Positions 27,752-36,377 of a stretch of 64,000 bases of DNA are shown piece after piece. This DNA is from a virus. Each line of letters begins with the position of its first letter. The stretch's first letter is position 1. Where the stretch lies: IMG/VR virus record IMGVR_UViG_3300021963_000054, positions 40,952 through 104,951 of that record; one strand, written 5' to 3'. The notes beneath the pieces are model-generated. The model was not told where the DNA came from. It ran no database searches and saw nothing but the letters and a program-made list of their open reading frames with translations. The position numbers were made by a program, and so were the translations under genes.

Positions 27752-28708
27752 ATGGCTAAACCCACAACTAGAGCAACTTTCAAAGACTACTGCCTACGCA
27801 GATTGGGTCATCCAGTAATCCAAATCAATGTGGATGATGACCAAGTTGAAGACAGAATTGATGATGCGCTACAATTCTTTGAAGACTATCATTTTGATGG
27901 TTGCGAACAATTGTACATGAAGCATCAAATTACCCAAGCAGACATTGACCGCAGATGGATTTATTGCCCAGATCCGGTCATTTTTGTTACCGGCATTATA
28001 CCATTTGACCAGTCATCTTCCTCAGTCAATATGTTTGACTTGCGCTATCAGTTGCGTTTGCACGATTTGTATGACTTCACATCGGTGTCTTATGTGTCAT
28101 ATGAAATTACCATGCAACACATCCGCACATTGAATCTACTATTTTCCGGAACACCATTGTTTAGATTCAATCGTAAACAAAATAAGATTTTCTTAGATAT
28201 TGATTGGGGTAAAGATTTACAAGTTGGTCAATACGTTGTTGTGGAATGTTACCGCGCATTAAGACCAGACACAGTTACTTTGACCGGAACTTTGACTGGT
28301 ACAACAAGTAGCAACACTATCACAGGAACAGCAACAATATTTGACCAAGAAGTTCTTGAAAATGACTTTATCACACTATCTGATGGTCAAGAAGTTCAGA
28401 TTCGTACAATCAATTCTCCAACAAGTATTACCATTGCTAACAGTTTATCGGCAAATATTACCGCAAACACAGCAACAAAAGCTGGCGTTTCGGATGTTTG
28501 GAATGACAAGTTTTTGAAGACTTATGCTACAGCAAAAATTAAGTATCAATGGGGTACTAATCTTTCTAAGTTTGCGGGCATTCAAATGCCTGGTGGAGTA
28601 ACACTAGATGGTCCAAGAATCATGCAAGAAGCACAAGCTGAGTTGGACAAACTAGAAGAAGAAATGTACACCATCAGCAGTATGCCTAGCGAAATCTTTG
28701 TGGGCTAA
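27752..28708 (+). CDS. gp13: Neck protein gp13
   Basis: 318 residues, close to the 309 of T4 gp13. The N-terminal 'FKDYCLRRLGHPVIQINVDDDQVEDRIDDALQFFEDYHFDG' (in part) and the central 'FDLRYQLRLHDLYDF' are characteristic of gp13 of T4-like phages, which forms the neck with gp14 and helps join the filled head to the tail. A Thr/Ser-rich insert (residues ~170-245, TGTLTGTTSSNTITGTATIF) is a local elaboration. Followed after two bases by gp14. Confidence 0.85.
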   Translation: MAKPTTRATFKDYCLRRLGHPVIQINVDDDQVEDRIDDALQFFEDYHFDGCEQLYMKHQITQADIDRRWIYCPDPVIFVTGIIPFDQSSSSVNMFDLRYQLRLHDLYDFTSVSYVSYEITMQHIRTLNLLFSGTPLFRFNRKQNKIFLDIDWGKDLQVGQYVVVECYRALRPDTVTLTGTLTGTTSSNTITGTATIFDQEVLENDFITLSDGQEVQIRTINSPTSITIANSLSANITANTATKAGVSDVWNDKFLKTYATAKIKYQWGTNLSKFAGIQMPGGVTLDGPRIMQEAQAELDKLEEEMYTISSMPSEIFVG

Positions 28709-28710
28709 AC

Positions 28711-29619
28711 ATGCCAACGAATTTTTATTTTAATAATTTTCCATTACACCAAATAACTAGTGAGCAATTACTAGTAGAAGATTTGGTGATTGAAGCTATG
28801 CAAATACATGGCATGGATGTTTATTATCTACCACAGACTTCCAGAGACCAAGTAGACATGCTCTATGGTGAAGACACATTAAAAGAATTTCGTAGTGCTT
28901 ATGGAATTGAAATGTATCTTGAGAATGTTAGCGGCATGGATGGTGAAGGCGATTTCATATCAAAGTTTGGCTTAGAGATTAGAGATGAAGTAACTTTGTT
29001 AATGTCCCGCAGAAGATTTGCATCTCTAGGAACATCTTTAGTTAGACCAAGAGAGGGTGATTTAATTTATATTCCTCTACTAAGAAATTTCTTTGAGATA
29101 TCGTTTGTGGAACATGAAAACAATCAAGCGATGTTCTACACATTAGGTCGTGGTCGTGGTGGTAATGTTTATGTGTATGCATTGAAACTAAAACAATTTG
29201 TCTTTAGTGAAGAAATTATTTCTACTGGCGTTGATGAAATTGATGACCAGATATTTGATAGCTACAAACGTGCATCGTTGCCTATTGCAAATACTACAGT
29301 ATTTCCGGCAGGAACTGGTTCTTTTGTTCCTGGCGAAATCATATATCAAGGTTCTTCATTAGCAACAGCAAACGCACAAGCTATTGTTCATTCTTATACT
29401 GCACATTCATCCGTCAGCATTATTCGTGTACAAGGATCTTTTGCTACTGGCAATGTTCGCGGCAACACAAGCAATGCTTTGAGAAGTGCCATAACTTACA
29501 ATGATGATACGCAAGTTGGTAATAGCATCTTTGAAGATATCGCAGACAATGTTAGAATAGAAACTGAAGCCGATGGAATATTGGACTTCACGGAACATAA
29601 TCCATTTGGTGAAGCCTGA
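28711..29619 (+). CDS. gp14: Neck protein gp14
   Basis: 302 residues (T4 gp14 has 256). 'DLVIEAMQIHGMDVYYLPQTSRDQVDMLYGED' (in part) and 'LVRPREGDLIYIPLLRNFFEI' are conserved gp14 segments. gp14 joins gp13 at the neck below the portal. The C-terminal ~100 residues are a beta-rich insert (FVPGEIIYQGSSLATANA). Its stop codon shares a base with the gp15 start (TGATG), so translation is coupled. Confidence 0.85.
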   Translation: MPTNFYFNNFPLHQITSEQLLVEDLVIEAMQIHGMDVYYLPQTSRDQVDMLYGEDTLKEFRSAYGIEMYLENVSGMDGEGDFISKFGLEIRDEVTLLMSRRRFASLGTSLVRPREGDLIYIPLLRNFFEISFVEHENNQAMFYTLGRGRGGNVYVYALKLKQFVFSEEIISTGVDEIDDQIFDSYKRASLPIANTTVFPAGTGSFVPGEIIYQGSSLATANAQAIVHSYTAHSSVSIIRVQGSFATGNVRGNTSNALRSAITYNDDTQVGNSIFEDIADNVRIETEADGILDFTEHNPFGEA

Positions 29620-30620
29620 TGTTAAATAACTCACACTTTTATAATAGAACAATTCGTAAAGTAGTAGTTGCTTTTGGCACACTATTCAACGATTTGTTAT
29701 TGGTAAGATACAATAAAGCTGGAACAATTGAGCATGAGAGAATGCGTGTTCCTCTTTCCTATGGCGCAAAAGAGAAATATGTTACCAGATTGATATCTGA
29801 TCCAACACTAACAAAATCTATTGCAACATATGTGCCAAGAATTTCTTTTGATTTGGTTGGATTAGAATACGATTCATCCAGAAAATTCAATTCAATCAAT
29901 AGAAACTTTTCTACAAATGCTTTGACGGGTGCAGTATCCGCACAGTACGCACCAATACCTTACAACTTTGAATTTGAGTTAGCTATCTATGTTAGAAACA
30001 CAGAGGATGGTACACAAATTCTTGAGCAGATATTGCCATACTTCACACCAGACTTTACTGTGACTGTGGATTTAATACCTTCATTAGGTAGAAAATATGA
30101 TATGCCAGTCATTCTTAATTCTGTGACACCACAAACAGAGTATGAAGGTGATATGTCTACGACTAGACTTATCATTTGGAACTTATCTTTTACTGTAAAA
30201 GGATATATTTTCCCACCAGTAAGCACCGTTGGTTTAATTGAACAGGCAAACACGAACATCTACACCGATTCAAGAAACACCCTATCGCAAAAAGTATATG
30301 TTGATTATGCTAATGGTTCTGGTGTTTTAGTTACAGGTGAAGTTGTTAGAAGTTCATCCAAAAACAAAACAGGGACTGTTGTGTACTTTGCAAATAATAG
30401 CGGAGGCACATTAGTAGTGTCAGACTTAAATGAATTACTTGAAGAAGATGATGTGATTGTTGGTGATTATTCTAATGCTACATATACAATAAATACCGTA
30501 GATTTGAATCCACTAAAAACAGTTTCAATTATAACTGTACCAGATCCAGTAACAGCAAATTCGGATGAAGATTTTGGATTCTCAGAAACGATTACAGAAT
30601 TTCCAAGTACATTGACTTAA
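29619..30620 (+). CDS. gp15: Tail sheath stabilisation / terminator protein gp15
   Basis: 333 residues. 'SHFYNRTIRKVVVAFGTLFNDLLL' and 'RVPLSYGAKEKYVTRL' followed by 'YVPRISFDLVGLEYDSSRK' are the hallmark of gp15, which caps the tail tube and sheath and binds the neck. Longer than T4 gp15 (272) by a C-terminal beta-rich extension (residues ~215-310) resembling virion insert domains. Order gp13-gp14-gp15 confirms identity. Confidence 0.85.
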   Translation: MLNNSHFYNRTIRKVVVAFGTLFNDLLLVRYNKAGTIEHERMRVPLSYGAKEKYVTRLISDPTLTKSIATYVPRISFDLVGLEYDSSRKFNSINRNFSTNALTGAVSAQYAPIPYNFEFELAIYVRNTEDGTQILEQILPYFTPDFTVTVDLIPSLGRKYDMPVILNSVTPQTEYEGDMSTTRLIIWNLSFTVKGYIFPPVSTVGLIEQANTNIYTDSRNTLSQKVYVDYANGSGVLVTGEVVRSSSKNKTGTVVYFANNSGGTLVVSDLNELLEEDDVIVGDYSNATYTINTVDLNPLKTVSIITVPDPVTANSDEDFGFSETITEFPSTLT

Positions 30621-30634
30621 AATAGGAAGTCTAA

Positions 30635-31576
30635 ATGACAAAAAAGTTTTCTCAATTAACCGCAATCTCTAATGTTGGAGACACACCAGGAAATGTTATA
30701 TTTTCTATTTCCAACACGGCAAGCGGAACATCAAATACTATATCACTCATTTCATTACGCACATATCTTGATTCTACATTTGCAACAGATATCGCATCAC
30801 AAGCAAACGTTGGCGCTGGTCTTATTACAGTAACCGCAGCCGGTCAAGCTAACGTTGGTGTTGAAGTGGCTGCAAGGTCAGCAAACGTTGGCGCAGGTAG
30901 AATTGCGGATGTTGCTTCTGGTCAAGCAAACGTTGGTGCTGGTATCATTACTGTAACTTCCGCATACCAAGCAAATACTGGTGCAGCCGCTTTAGCAGGT
31001 CAAGCAAACGTAGGCGCTGGACTATTAGCATATCAAACTACATCACAAGCAAACGTTGGTGTTGCTATTGCAGTCGGTCAAGCAAACGTAGGCGCTGGAT
31101 TAATTACTACTAAAGCTAATTATGAAGCTAACGTCGGTGCAGCCGCTTTAGCAGGTCAAGCAAACGTTGGTGCAAGTGTTGTTATATTAACCAATAATCT
31201 TGGTAATGCATTCAATCAAGCTAACAGCGCATACACAGCGGCTAATACTGCATTGAACATTTCACAGAACATTAGAATTCAAGATTATACACTACAATTA
31301 ACTGACCGCGGCGGGCACATCTATAGTACCAATACACAAGTTCAAACAATTACAATTCCTAATTCTGGTGTTGTTGCATGGCCTACTGGCACAGTAATTG
31401 ATATCGTGTTGAATGGTACTGGTAGAATTAATGTTGCAACATCAAATGATGTTACTCTTTATGTTGCTAACAATTCAACAGTAAAAGGATATGCAAACGT
31501 TTACTCATATGGTTGGGCTACACTATTAAATGTTGGAGCAAATACTTGGTTCATCAAAGGGCAGGGCGTAGATTGA
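30635..31576 (+). CDS. Fibrous virion protein with QANVGAG repeats, between gp15 and gp16
   Basis: 313 residues. The N-terminus 'KKFSQLTAISNVGDTPGNVIFSI' looks like a virion docking segment. Residues ~50-190 contain about nine copies of a QANVGAGLITVT-type repeat, shared with the fibres at 1677, 5276, 10951 and 9810. The C-terminal ~95 residues (GGHIYSTNTQVQTITIPNSG) form a beta domain seen as a capping domain in other phage fibres. Its place inside the neck/terminase operon, 5 kb from the fibre array, suggests a neck or collar appendage. The last four bases overlap gp16. Confidence 0.7.
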   Translation: MTKKFSQLTAISNVGDTPGNVIFSISNTASGTSNTISLISLRTYLDSTFATDIASQANVGAGLITVTAAGQANVGVEVAARSANVGAGRIADVASGQANVGAGIITVTSAYQANTGAAALAGQANVGAGLLAYQTTSQANVGVAIAVGQANVGAGLITTKANYEANVGAAALAGQANVGASVVILTNNLGNAFNQANSAYTAANTALNISQNIRIQDYTLQLTDRGGHIYSTNTQVQTITIPNSGVVAWPTGTVIDIVLNGTGRINVATSNDVTLYVANNSTVKGYANVYSYGWATLLNVGANTWFIKGQGVD

Positions 31577-31956
31577 AAACTAATGAAAATCTATCCAACA
31601 TCTTTGGAGTTCAACCACTCGCAGAAGACGAATCTTCTTTGATTGAAATTGTTCCAACAGATGTGGACTCAGACTTTGAATTTGCAAGAAACAACATTCG
31701 TGAGTTAGCCGAAAAAGGTAAAGTTGCTGTAGATAATATTCTTATGGTAGCAAAAGCAACGGATCATCCAAGAGCATATGAAGTTGCGGCCACATTAATT
31801 AAGAATATGTCTGACATTAATAAAGATTTGCTTGAGTTGCAGAAGAAGAAAAAAGAGTTGTCACCAGTTAAAGAACAGACTGTGGTGAATGTGGACAAAG
31901 CAGTATTCGTAGGCTCAACAAGAGATTTGATTAAACAAATTAAACAGGTAGGATAA
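31573..31956 (+). CDS. gp16: Terminase small subunit gp16
   Basis: 127 residues from a TTG start that overlaps the previous stop (TTGA); the longer frame from 31513 would run 60 bases back through the fibre gene and is rejected. 'DFEFARNNIRELAEKGKVAVDNILMVAK' and 'HPRAYEVAATLIKNMSDINKDLLELQKKKKEL' (in part) are typical of T4-like small terminase central helices that form the oligomeric ring regulating gp17 and binding DNA. Shorter than T4 gp16 (164), as in other environmental T4 relatives. Confidence 0.8.
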   Translation: MKTNENLSNIFGVQPLAEDESSLIEIVPTDVDSDFEFARNNIRELAEKGKVAVDNILMVAKATDHPRAYEVAATLIKNMSDINKDLLELQKKKKELSPVKEQTVVNVDKAVFVGSTRDLIKQIKQVG

Positions 31957-31957
31957 A

Positions 31958-32392
31958 ATGGAACAACTAATCCAACAACTAAAGGTAATCTTGGGCACCA
32001 ATTTTGCTTTGTATCTAAAATCACATGGCTTTCATTGGAATATTGAGGGTGCTAATTTTCCACAGTATCATGGATTCCTTGATGAATTCTATAATGATGT
32101 TTGGGCACAAAACGATGTTATTGCTGAACACATTCGTCAGTTAGATTCATATGCGCCAGGTTCATTAGAAAGAATGTTGGAATTGGCTGACTTGGAAGAA
32201 TCACAAAACATTCCTATGGCACTTGCTATGATGACAGAATTGAAACGTGATAATGATAGATTCATCATACATCTACGTGCGGGTATTGTAGCCGCTGAAC
32301 AAGCAGATGAACCAGCAGTTGGTAACTTCTTGCAAGACTTGCTAGGCGCACATCAGAAAAAAGCATGGATGTTAAGAAGCATTATTAAGTAA
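31958..32392 (+). CDS. dps: Dps-like ferritin (DNA protection / iron storage)
   Basis: 144 residues of four-helix-bundle type. All ferroxidase-centre ligands of Dps are present with the family spacing: His26, His38, Asp42, Asp53 and Glu57 (in HWNIEG, YHGFLDEFY and NDVIAEHI). These correspond to His51, His63, Asp67, Asp78 and Glu82 of E. coli Dps. Dps dodecamers oxidise Fe(II) with peroxide, store iron and can coat DNA. The basic N-terminal DNA-binding tail of E. coli Dps is absent, so DNA binding is uncertain. It begins one base after gp16 and its last base is the first of gp17 (TAATG), so it is part of the packaging operon. Confidence 0.88.
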   Translation: MEQLIQQLKVILGTNFALYLKSHGFHWNIEGANFPQYHGFLDEFYNDVWAQNDVIAEHIRQLDSYAPGSLERMLELADLEESQNIPMALAMMTELKRDNDRFIIHLRAGIVAAEQADEPAVGNFLQDLLGAHQKKAWMLRSIIK

Positions 32393-34026
32393 TGTCAATT
32401 GGTGGTTATTTAGGTAATCCAAAGTTAAAACGTTCTGGTGTACAAGTTGAGTACACCAATGACCAATTAATTGAGATTACTCGGTGCATTAAAGACCCAG
32501 TCTACTTCATTAAGAATTATGTAAAGATTGTTAACGTAGACTTGGGTCTCATTCCTTTTGATATGTGGAACTTTCAAGAGGAGATGGTTCGTGGTTTCCA
32601 TAATAATCGCTTCTCTATTGCTAAGATGCCACGACAGGTTGGTAAAACAACCACCACAGCTGGTTATATGCTTTGGGCAGTTTTGTTTACAGATGACTAC
32701 AAGATTGCGATTTTAGCGAACAAAGGCGACTTAGCCCGTGACATTCTTGGTCGTATCAAATACTCATATGAATATCTTCCATTGTGGATGCAACAAGGCA
32801 TTATGGAATGGAACAAAGGAAACATCGTTCTTGAGAATGGTTCTGAGATTTCAGCTTACGCAACAAACGCATCTGGTGTTCGTGGAGGAACATACAATCT
32901 AGTATTCTTGGATGAGTTTGCTTTCGTTCCACAAAACATCGCAGCCGAATTCTTTACTTCCACTTATCCGGTAATCTCGTCTGGTAAAACTACAAAAGTT
33001 ATTATCGTTTCAACGCCGCATGGATTGAATCAGTTCTATAAGATGTGGACTGATGCAGTAGAACAACGTTCATTGTATGTACCATTTGAAGTTCACTGGT
33101 CTATGGTGCCAGGAAGAGATGCCGCTTGGCGTGAAGAAACGATTAGGAACACCAGTGAAGAACAGTTCAGGCAAGAGTTTGAGACTGAGTTTATCGGTTC
33201 TTCAGCTACATTGATTCCTGGTGCTAAACTGAAGATGTTAGCGTTTAATAATCCAGTAGAAAAAGAAGAATACTTAGACATTTACGAAGCACCTAAGCCA
33301 GGTCATACTTACATGGCGATTGTAGATTGCGCTGAAGGTGTAGGCCTGGACTATTCCGTATGCTCAATTGTAGACGTTACCGAATTACCATACAAACATG
33401 TAGCCAAGTTTAGAGACAATAAACTGTCAGCGTTTATCTTTCCAACTTATGTTTACAACCTAGCTAATAGATATAATCGTGCTTGGATATTGGTAGAAAC
33501 AAATAGTGTTGGACAACAAGTCGTTGATATTTTACATTATGATTTGGAGTATGAAAACATCTTCCGAATTGAAAGCCATGATATTAAAGGTCAGCACATT
33601 GCCAGCGGATTCAAGAAGGGTGCAGCCTATGGTGTCAAAACATCCAAGACAGTCAAAAAGATTGGTTGTTCCAACTTAAAAACTCTAATAGAAACTGACA
33701 AACTCATTACTACAGACTTTGACACCATTGCGGAGCTAAATACCTTTGTAAGAGATAAAGATTCTTATAAAGCCGAAGAGGGCAACAATGATGATATTGT
33801 AATGACTTTGGTGCTTTTTTCATGGTTGTCAGCACAAAGTTTCTTCAAAGAGATAACAAATTCCGATGTTAGACAAAGACTTTTAGAAGAAAGAAACATC
33901 CAAATGGAAGAAGAATTACTGCCGATAGGCATTTTGGATGACGGCTTAGAAGAAGAAAAACATTTTGATGGAGAAGACCTCTGGACTGTAACAAAACGCA
34001 GAGGATATCTTTCGTCAGCTTTATAA
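32392..34026 (+). CDS. gp17: Terminase large subunit gp17
   Basis: 544 residues (T4 610). The ATPase Walker A is near residues 79-87 (MPRQVGKTT) and Walker B at 171-178 (VFLDEFAF, Asp174/Glu175); a coupling motif 'IVSTPHG' lies near 205-211. The C-terminal RNase H-like nuclease begins near 'YMAIVDCAEGVGLDYS' (Asp312, Asp320) with later acidic residues in 'NNDDIVMTL'. It packages DNA into the prohead and makes the end cuts. Overlaps dps by one base. Confidence 0.95.
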   Translation: MSIGGYLGNPKLKRSGVQVEYTNDQLIEITRCIKDPVYFIKNYVKIVNVDLGLIPFDMWNFQEEMVRGFHNNRFSIAKMPRQVGKTTTTAGYMLWAVLFTDDYKIAILANKGDLARDILGRIKYSYEYLPLWMQQGIMEWNKGNIVLENGSEISAYATNASGVRGGTYNLVFLDEFAFVPQNIAAEFFTSTYPVISSGKTTKVIIVSTPHGLNQFYKMWTDAVEQRSLYVPFEVHWSMVPGRDAAWREETIRNTSEEQFRQEFETEFIGSSATLIPGAKLKMLAFNNPVEKEEYLDIYEAPKPGHTYMAIVDCAEGVGLDYSVCSIVDVTELPYKHVAKFRDNKLSAFIFPTYVYNLANRYNRAWILVETNSVGQQVVDILHYDLEYENIFRIESHDIKGQHIASGFKKGAAYGVKTSKTVKKIGCSNLKTLIETDKLITTDFDTIAELNTFVRDKDSYKAEEGNNDDIVMTLVLFSWLSAQSFFKEITNSDVRQRLLEERNIQMEEELLPIGILDDGLEEEKHFDGEDLWTVTKRRGYLSSAL

Positions 34027-34029
34027 AAA

Positions 34030-34037
34030 CATAAATA
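34030..34037 (+). promoter_or_regulatory. Late promoter box CATAAATA
   Basis: CATAAATAG, 44 bases before the sheath gene ATG, with an AAAGGAG ribosome site in between. Confidence 0.65.
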
Positions 34038-34081
34038 GATAATACGATTTAGTTCTATAATAATAAAAAGGAGAACACAAA

Positions 34082-35752
34082 ATGGCTTTCCAATTATCAC
34101 CAGGAGTTAATATCTCCGAAGTAGATTTGACAACAGTTGTTCCTTCTGTTGCAACTACGATTGGTGGTTTAGCCGGCGCTTTTACATGGGGTCCAGCTAA
34201 TGAAATCACTATCATTAGCAACGAAACGCAACTTGTAGACAGATTCGGTAAACCAGACGCTAATACATTCCAGACATTCTTTACCGCTGCCAACTTCTTA
34301 TCATATGGAAGCGACTTGAGAATTGTACGTGCTGTAGGAGCAGGCGCTAAAAATGCGACAGCAAATTCATCAGCTACAACTGTATTGATTGAAAACATAA
34401 CAGATTACGAACAAAACCATTCATCAAATGGCACATCAGCTTTCCATGCTAAGTGGGCAGGCGCTATTGGCAATTCAATTCGTGTTGAAATGGCTGACAG
34501 TTCTTCATACTCTGGTTGGACTTCATACAAAGCTGAGTTTGATTCTGCACCAGCAACTTCAACATACGCTTCTCAGCGTGGTTCTTCAAATGATGAATTA
34601 CACGTTATTGTTGTTGACGTAACAGGTAGAATTTCTGGTACTGCAAATACAGTTCTTGAAAAATGGGGTTACGTTTCTAAAGCAAGCGATGCTAAGAATT
34701 CAGATGGCTCAAGTAACTACATTAAAGATGTTATCAATTCTAGATCCAAATACATTTGGTGGGCTGGTAATTTAGCCGCAAACTGGGGTACAGCCGCAAC
34801 TGGTGCAGTTTCATATACTACAGTAGCAACAGCATATGCTTCAACTTTAACTGGTGGTATTGATGATACTCCTGTAGCAGCCAATACAAATACCGCGTAT
34901 GCTAAGTTTGCGAATCCTGATGCAGTAGATGTTTCTCTATTGATGGCAGGTGCTACAAGCGGCACAACAGTACCAAACTATTTGATTGCTCTTGCTGAGA
35001 CACGTAAAGATTGTATGGTATTTGTTTCACCAGAACAAGATGATGTTGTAAACAATTCTGGCTCAGAATCTACAACAGTAATTACTACCGCAGGTACATA
35101 TACCAAGTCTTCATACGCAGTTATGGATTCTGGCTACAAGTATCAATACGACAAATACAATGACGTATATCGTTGGGTACCATTGAACGGCGATATCGCT
35201 GGTCTTTGTGTTCGTACAGATAATGAACGTGATCCATGGTTCTCACCAGCTGGACTAAATCGTGGCGTTATCAAGAACGTTGTTAAACTTGCTTGGAACC
35301 CAACCAAAGCTGAACGTGATGAATTGTACAAAGCTGGTGTAAATTCAGTTGTTACATTCCCAGGCGAAGGCACAATACTATACGGTGACAAAACTCTATT
35401 GAATCGTCCAAGTGCGTTTGATAGAATCAATGTTCGCCGCTTGTTTATCGTTCTAGAAAAGTCTATTGCTAAAGCAGCCCGTTCTTCATTGTTCGAATTC
35501 AATGATGAATTTACAAGAGCCGCTTTTGTTAATATTGTAGAACCATTCTTGCGTGATGTACAAGGTCGCCGCGGCATCTATGATTACCGTGTTGTTGCTG
35601 ATACCACAAATAACACAGCAGAAGTTATTGACCAAAATCAATTTGTTGGCGATATTTACATCAAACCCGCTCGTTCTATCAACTTCATTCAATTGAATTT
35701 CACCGCTGTTCGCACTGGTGTAGCATTTGAAGAAATTGTTGGAAGAGTTTAA
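34082..35752 (+). CDS. gp18: Tail sheath protein gp18
   Basis: 556 residues (T4 659). The N-terminus 'FQLSPGVNISEVDLTTVVPSVATTIGGLAGAF' (in part) and the C-terminal third, with 'NRGVIKNVVKLAWNPTKAERD', 'INVRRLFIVLEKSI' and 'FLRDVQGRRGIYDY', are diagnostic of contractile sheath proteins. It polymerises around the gp19 tube and contracts on infection. The variable outer domain (about residues 110-330) is Ser/Thr/Ala-rich. Own late promoter and strong ribosome site, as expected for an abundant protein. Confidence 0.95.
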   Translation: MAFQLSPGVNISEVDLTTVVPSVATTIGGLAGAFTWGPANEITIISNETQLVDRFGKPDANTFQTFFTAANFLSYGSDLRIVRAVGAGAKNATANSSATTVLIENITDYEQNHSSNGTSAFHAKWAGAIGNSIRVEMADSSSYSGWTSYKAEFDSAPATSTYASQRGSSNDELHVIVVDVTGRISGTANTVLEKWGYVSKASDAKNSDGSSNYIKDVINSRSKYIWWAGNLAANWGTAATGAVSYTTVATAYASTLTGGIDDTPVAANTNTAYAKFANPDAVDVSLLMAGATSGTTVPNYLIALAETRKDCMVFVSPEQDDVVNNSGSESTTVITTAGTYTKSSYAVMDSGYKYQYDKYNDVYRWVPLNGDIAGLCVRTDNERDPWFSPAGLNRGVIKNVVKLAWNPTKAERDELYKAGVNSVVTFPGEGTILYGDKTLLNRPSAFDRINVRRLFIVLEKSIAKAARSSLFEFNDEFTRAAFVNIVEPFLRDVQGRRGIYDYRVVADTTNNTAEVIDQNQFVGDIYIKPARSINFIQLNFTAVRTGVAFEEIVGRV

Positions 35753-35758
35753 TAAATA
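35751..35758 (+). promoter_or_regulatory. Late promoter box AATAAATA
   Basis: AATAAATAG overlaps the gp18 stop codon, 20 bases before gp19; seven of eight positions match TATAAATA. Confidence 0.5.
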
Positions 35759-35778
35759 GAGAGATAGGAGAAACTTAA

Positions 35779-36324
35779 ATGGCATTTAACATTAACGAAT
35801 TCCGCTCTCAGATGCAGGGAGATGGAGCACGCCCAAATTTATTTGAGGTAACGCTTCCATTCCCAGCATTCTCATTGCCAGGAAATGCACAAACTAAATT
35901 AAGTTTTATGTGCAAGACTGCTCAACTACCTGGTTCAACACTAGGTACTGTACCAGTTCAATACTTTGGTCGTGAATTAAAATTTGCGGGAAATAGAACC
36001 TTTCAAGATTGGTCTATTACAATTATCAATGACGAAGATTTTGTCATTCGTAATGCATTTGAACGTTGGATGAATGGCATTAATAGCCATAATTTGAACG
36101 TTCGTAATCCAGCAGCCGCTTCCCAACTAGGCTATAGCGTAGATGGTGAAGTTCGTCAGTATGGTAAAGCTGGTTCCATTTTGAAGAAGTACAAATTCAT
36201 TGGTGTATTCCCAACTGACCTTTCAACAATTGATGTTGATTGGAGTTCCAATGATACAATTGAAGAATTTACTGTAAATCTTACCTATCAATGGTGGGAA
36301 TCAGTAGAGGACCTAGTAGTCTAA
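35779..36324 (+). CDS. gp19: Tail tube protein gp19
   Basis: 181 residues (T4 163). 'RPNLFEVTLPFPAF', 'FMCKTAQLPGSTLGTVPVQYFGRELKFAGNRTF' (in part) and 'FERWMNGINSHNLNVR' are characteristic of the T4-type tail tube. It stacks as hexamers inside the sheath to form the DNA channel. It directly follows gp18 and is closed by an intrinsic terminator. Confidence 0.93.
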   Translation: MAFNINEFRSQMQGDGARPNLFEVTLPFPAFSLPGNAQTKLSFMCKTAQLPGSTLGTVPVQYFGRELKFAGNRTFQDWSITIINDEDFVIRNAFERWMNGINSHNLNVRNPAAASQLGYSVDGEVRQYGKAGSILKKYKFIGVFPTDLSTIDVDWSSNDTIEEFTVNLTYQWWESVEDLVV

Positions 36325-36328
36325 GTAA

Positions 36329-36356
36329 GGGGGGAGCCCAGGCTCTCCTCTTTTTT
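36329..36356 (+). terminator. Rho-independent terminator after gp19
   Basis: A G/C-rich stem (36329-36337 pairing with 36342-36350, two G-T pairs, CCAG loop) is followed by six T residues at 36351-36356. It separates the sheath/tube unit from the portal gene. Confidence 0.85.
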
Positions 36357-36377
36357 ATAATGTAAAGGAAAATCAAA

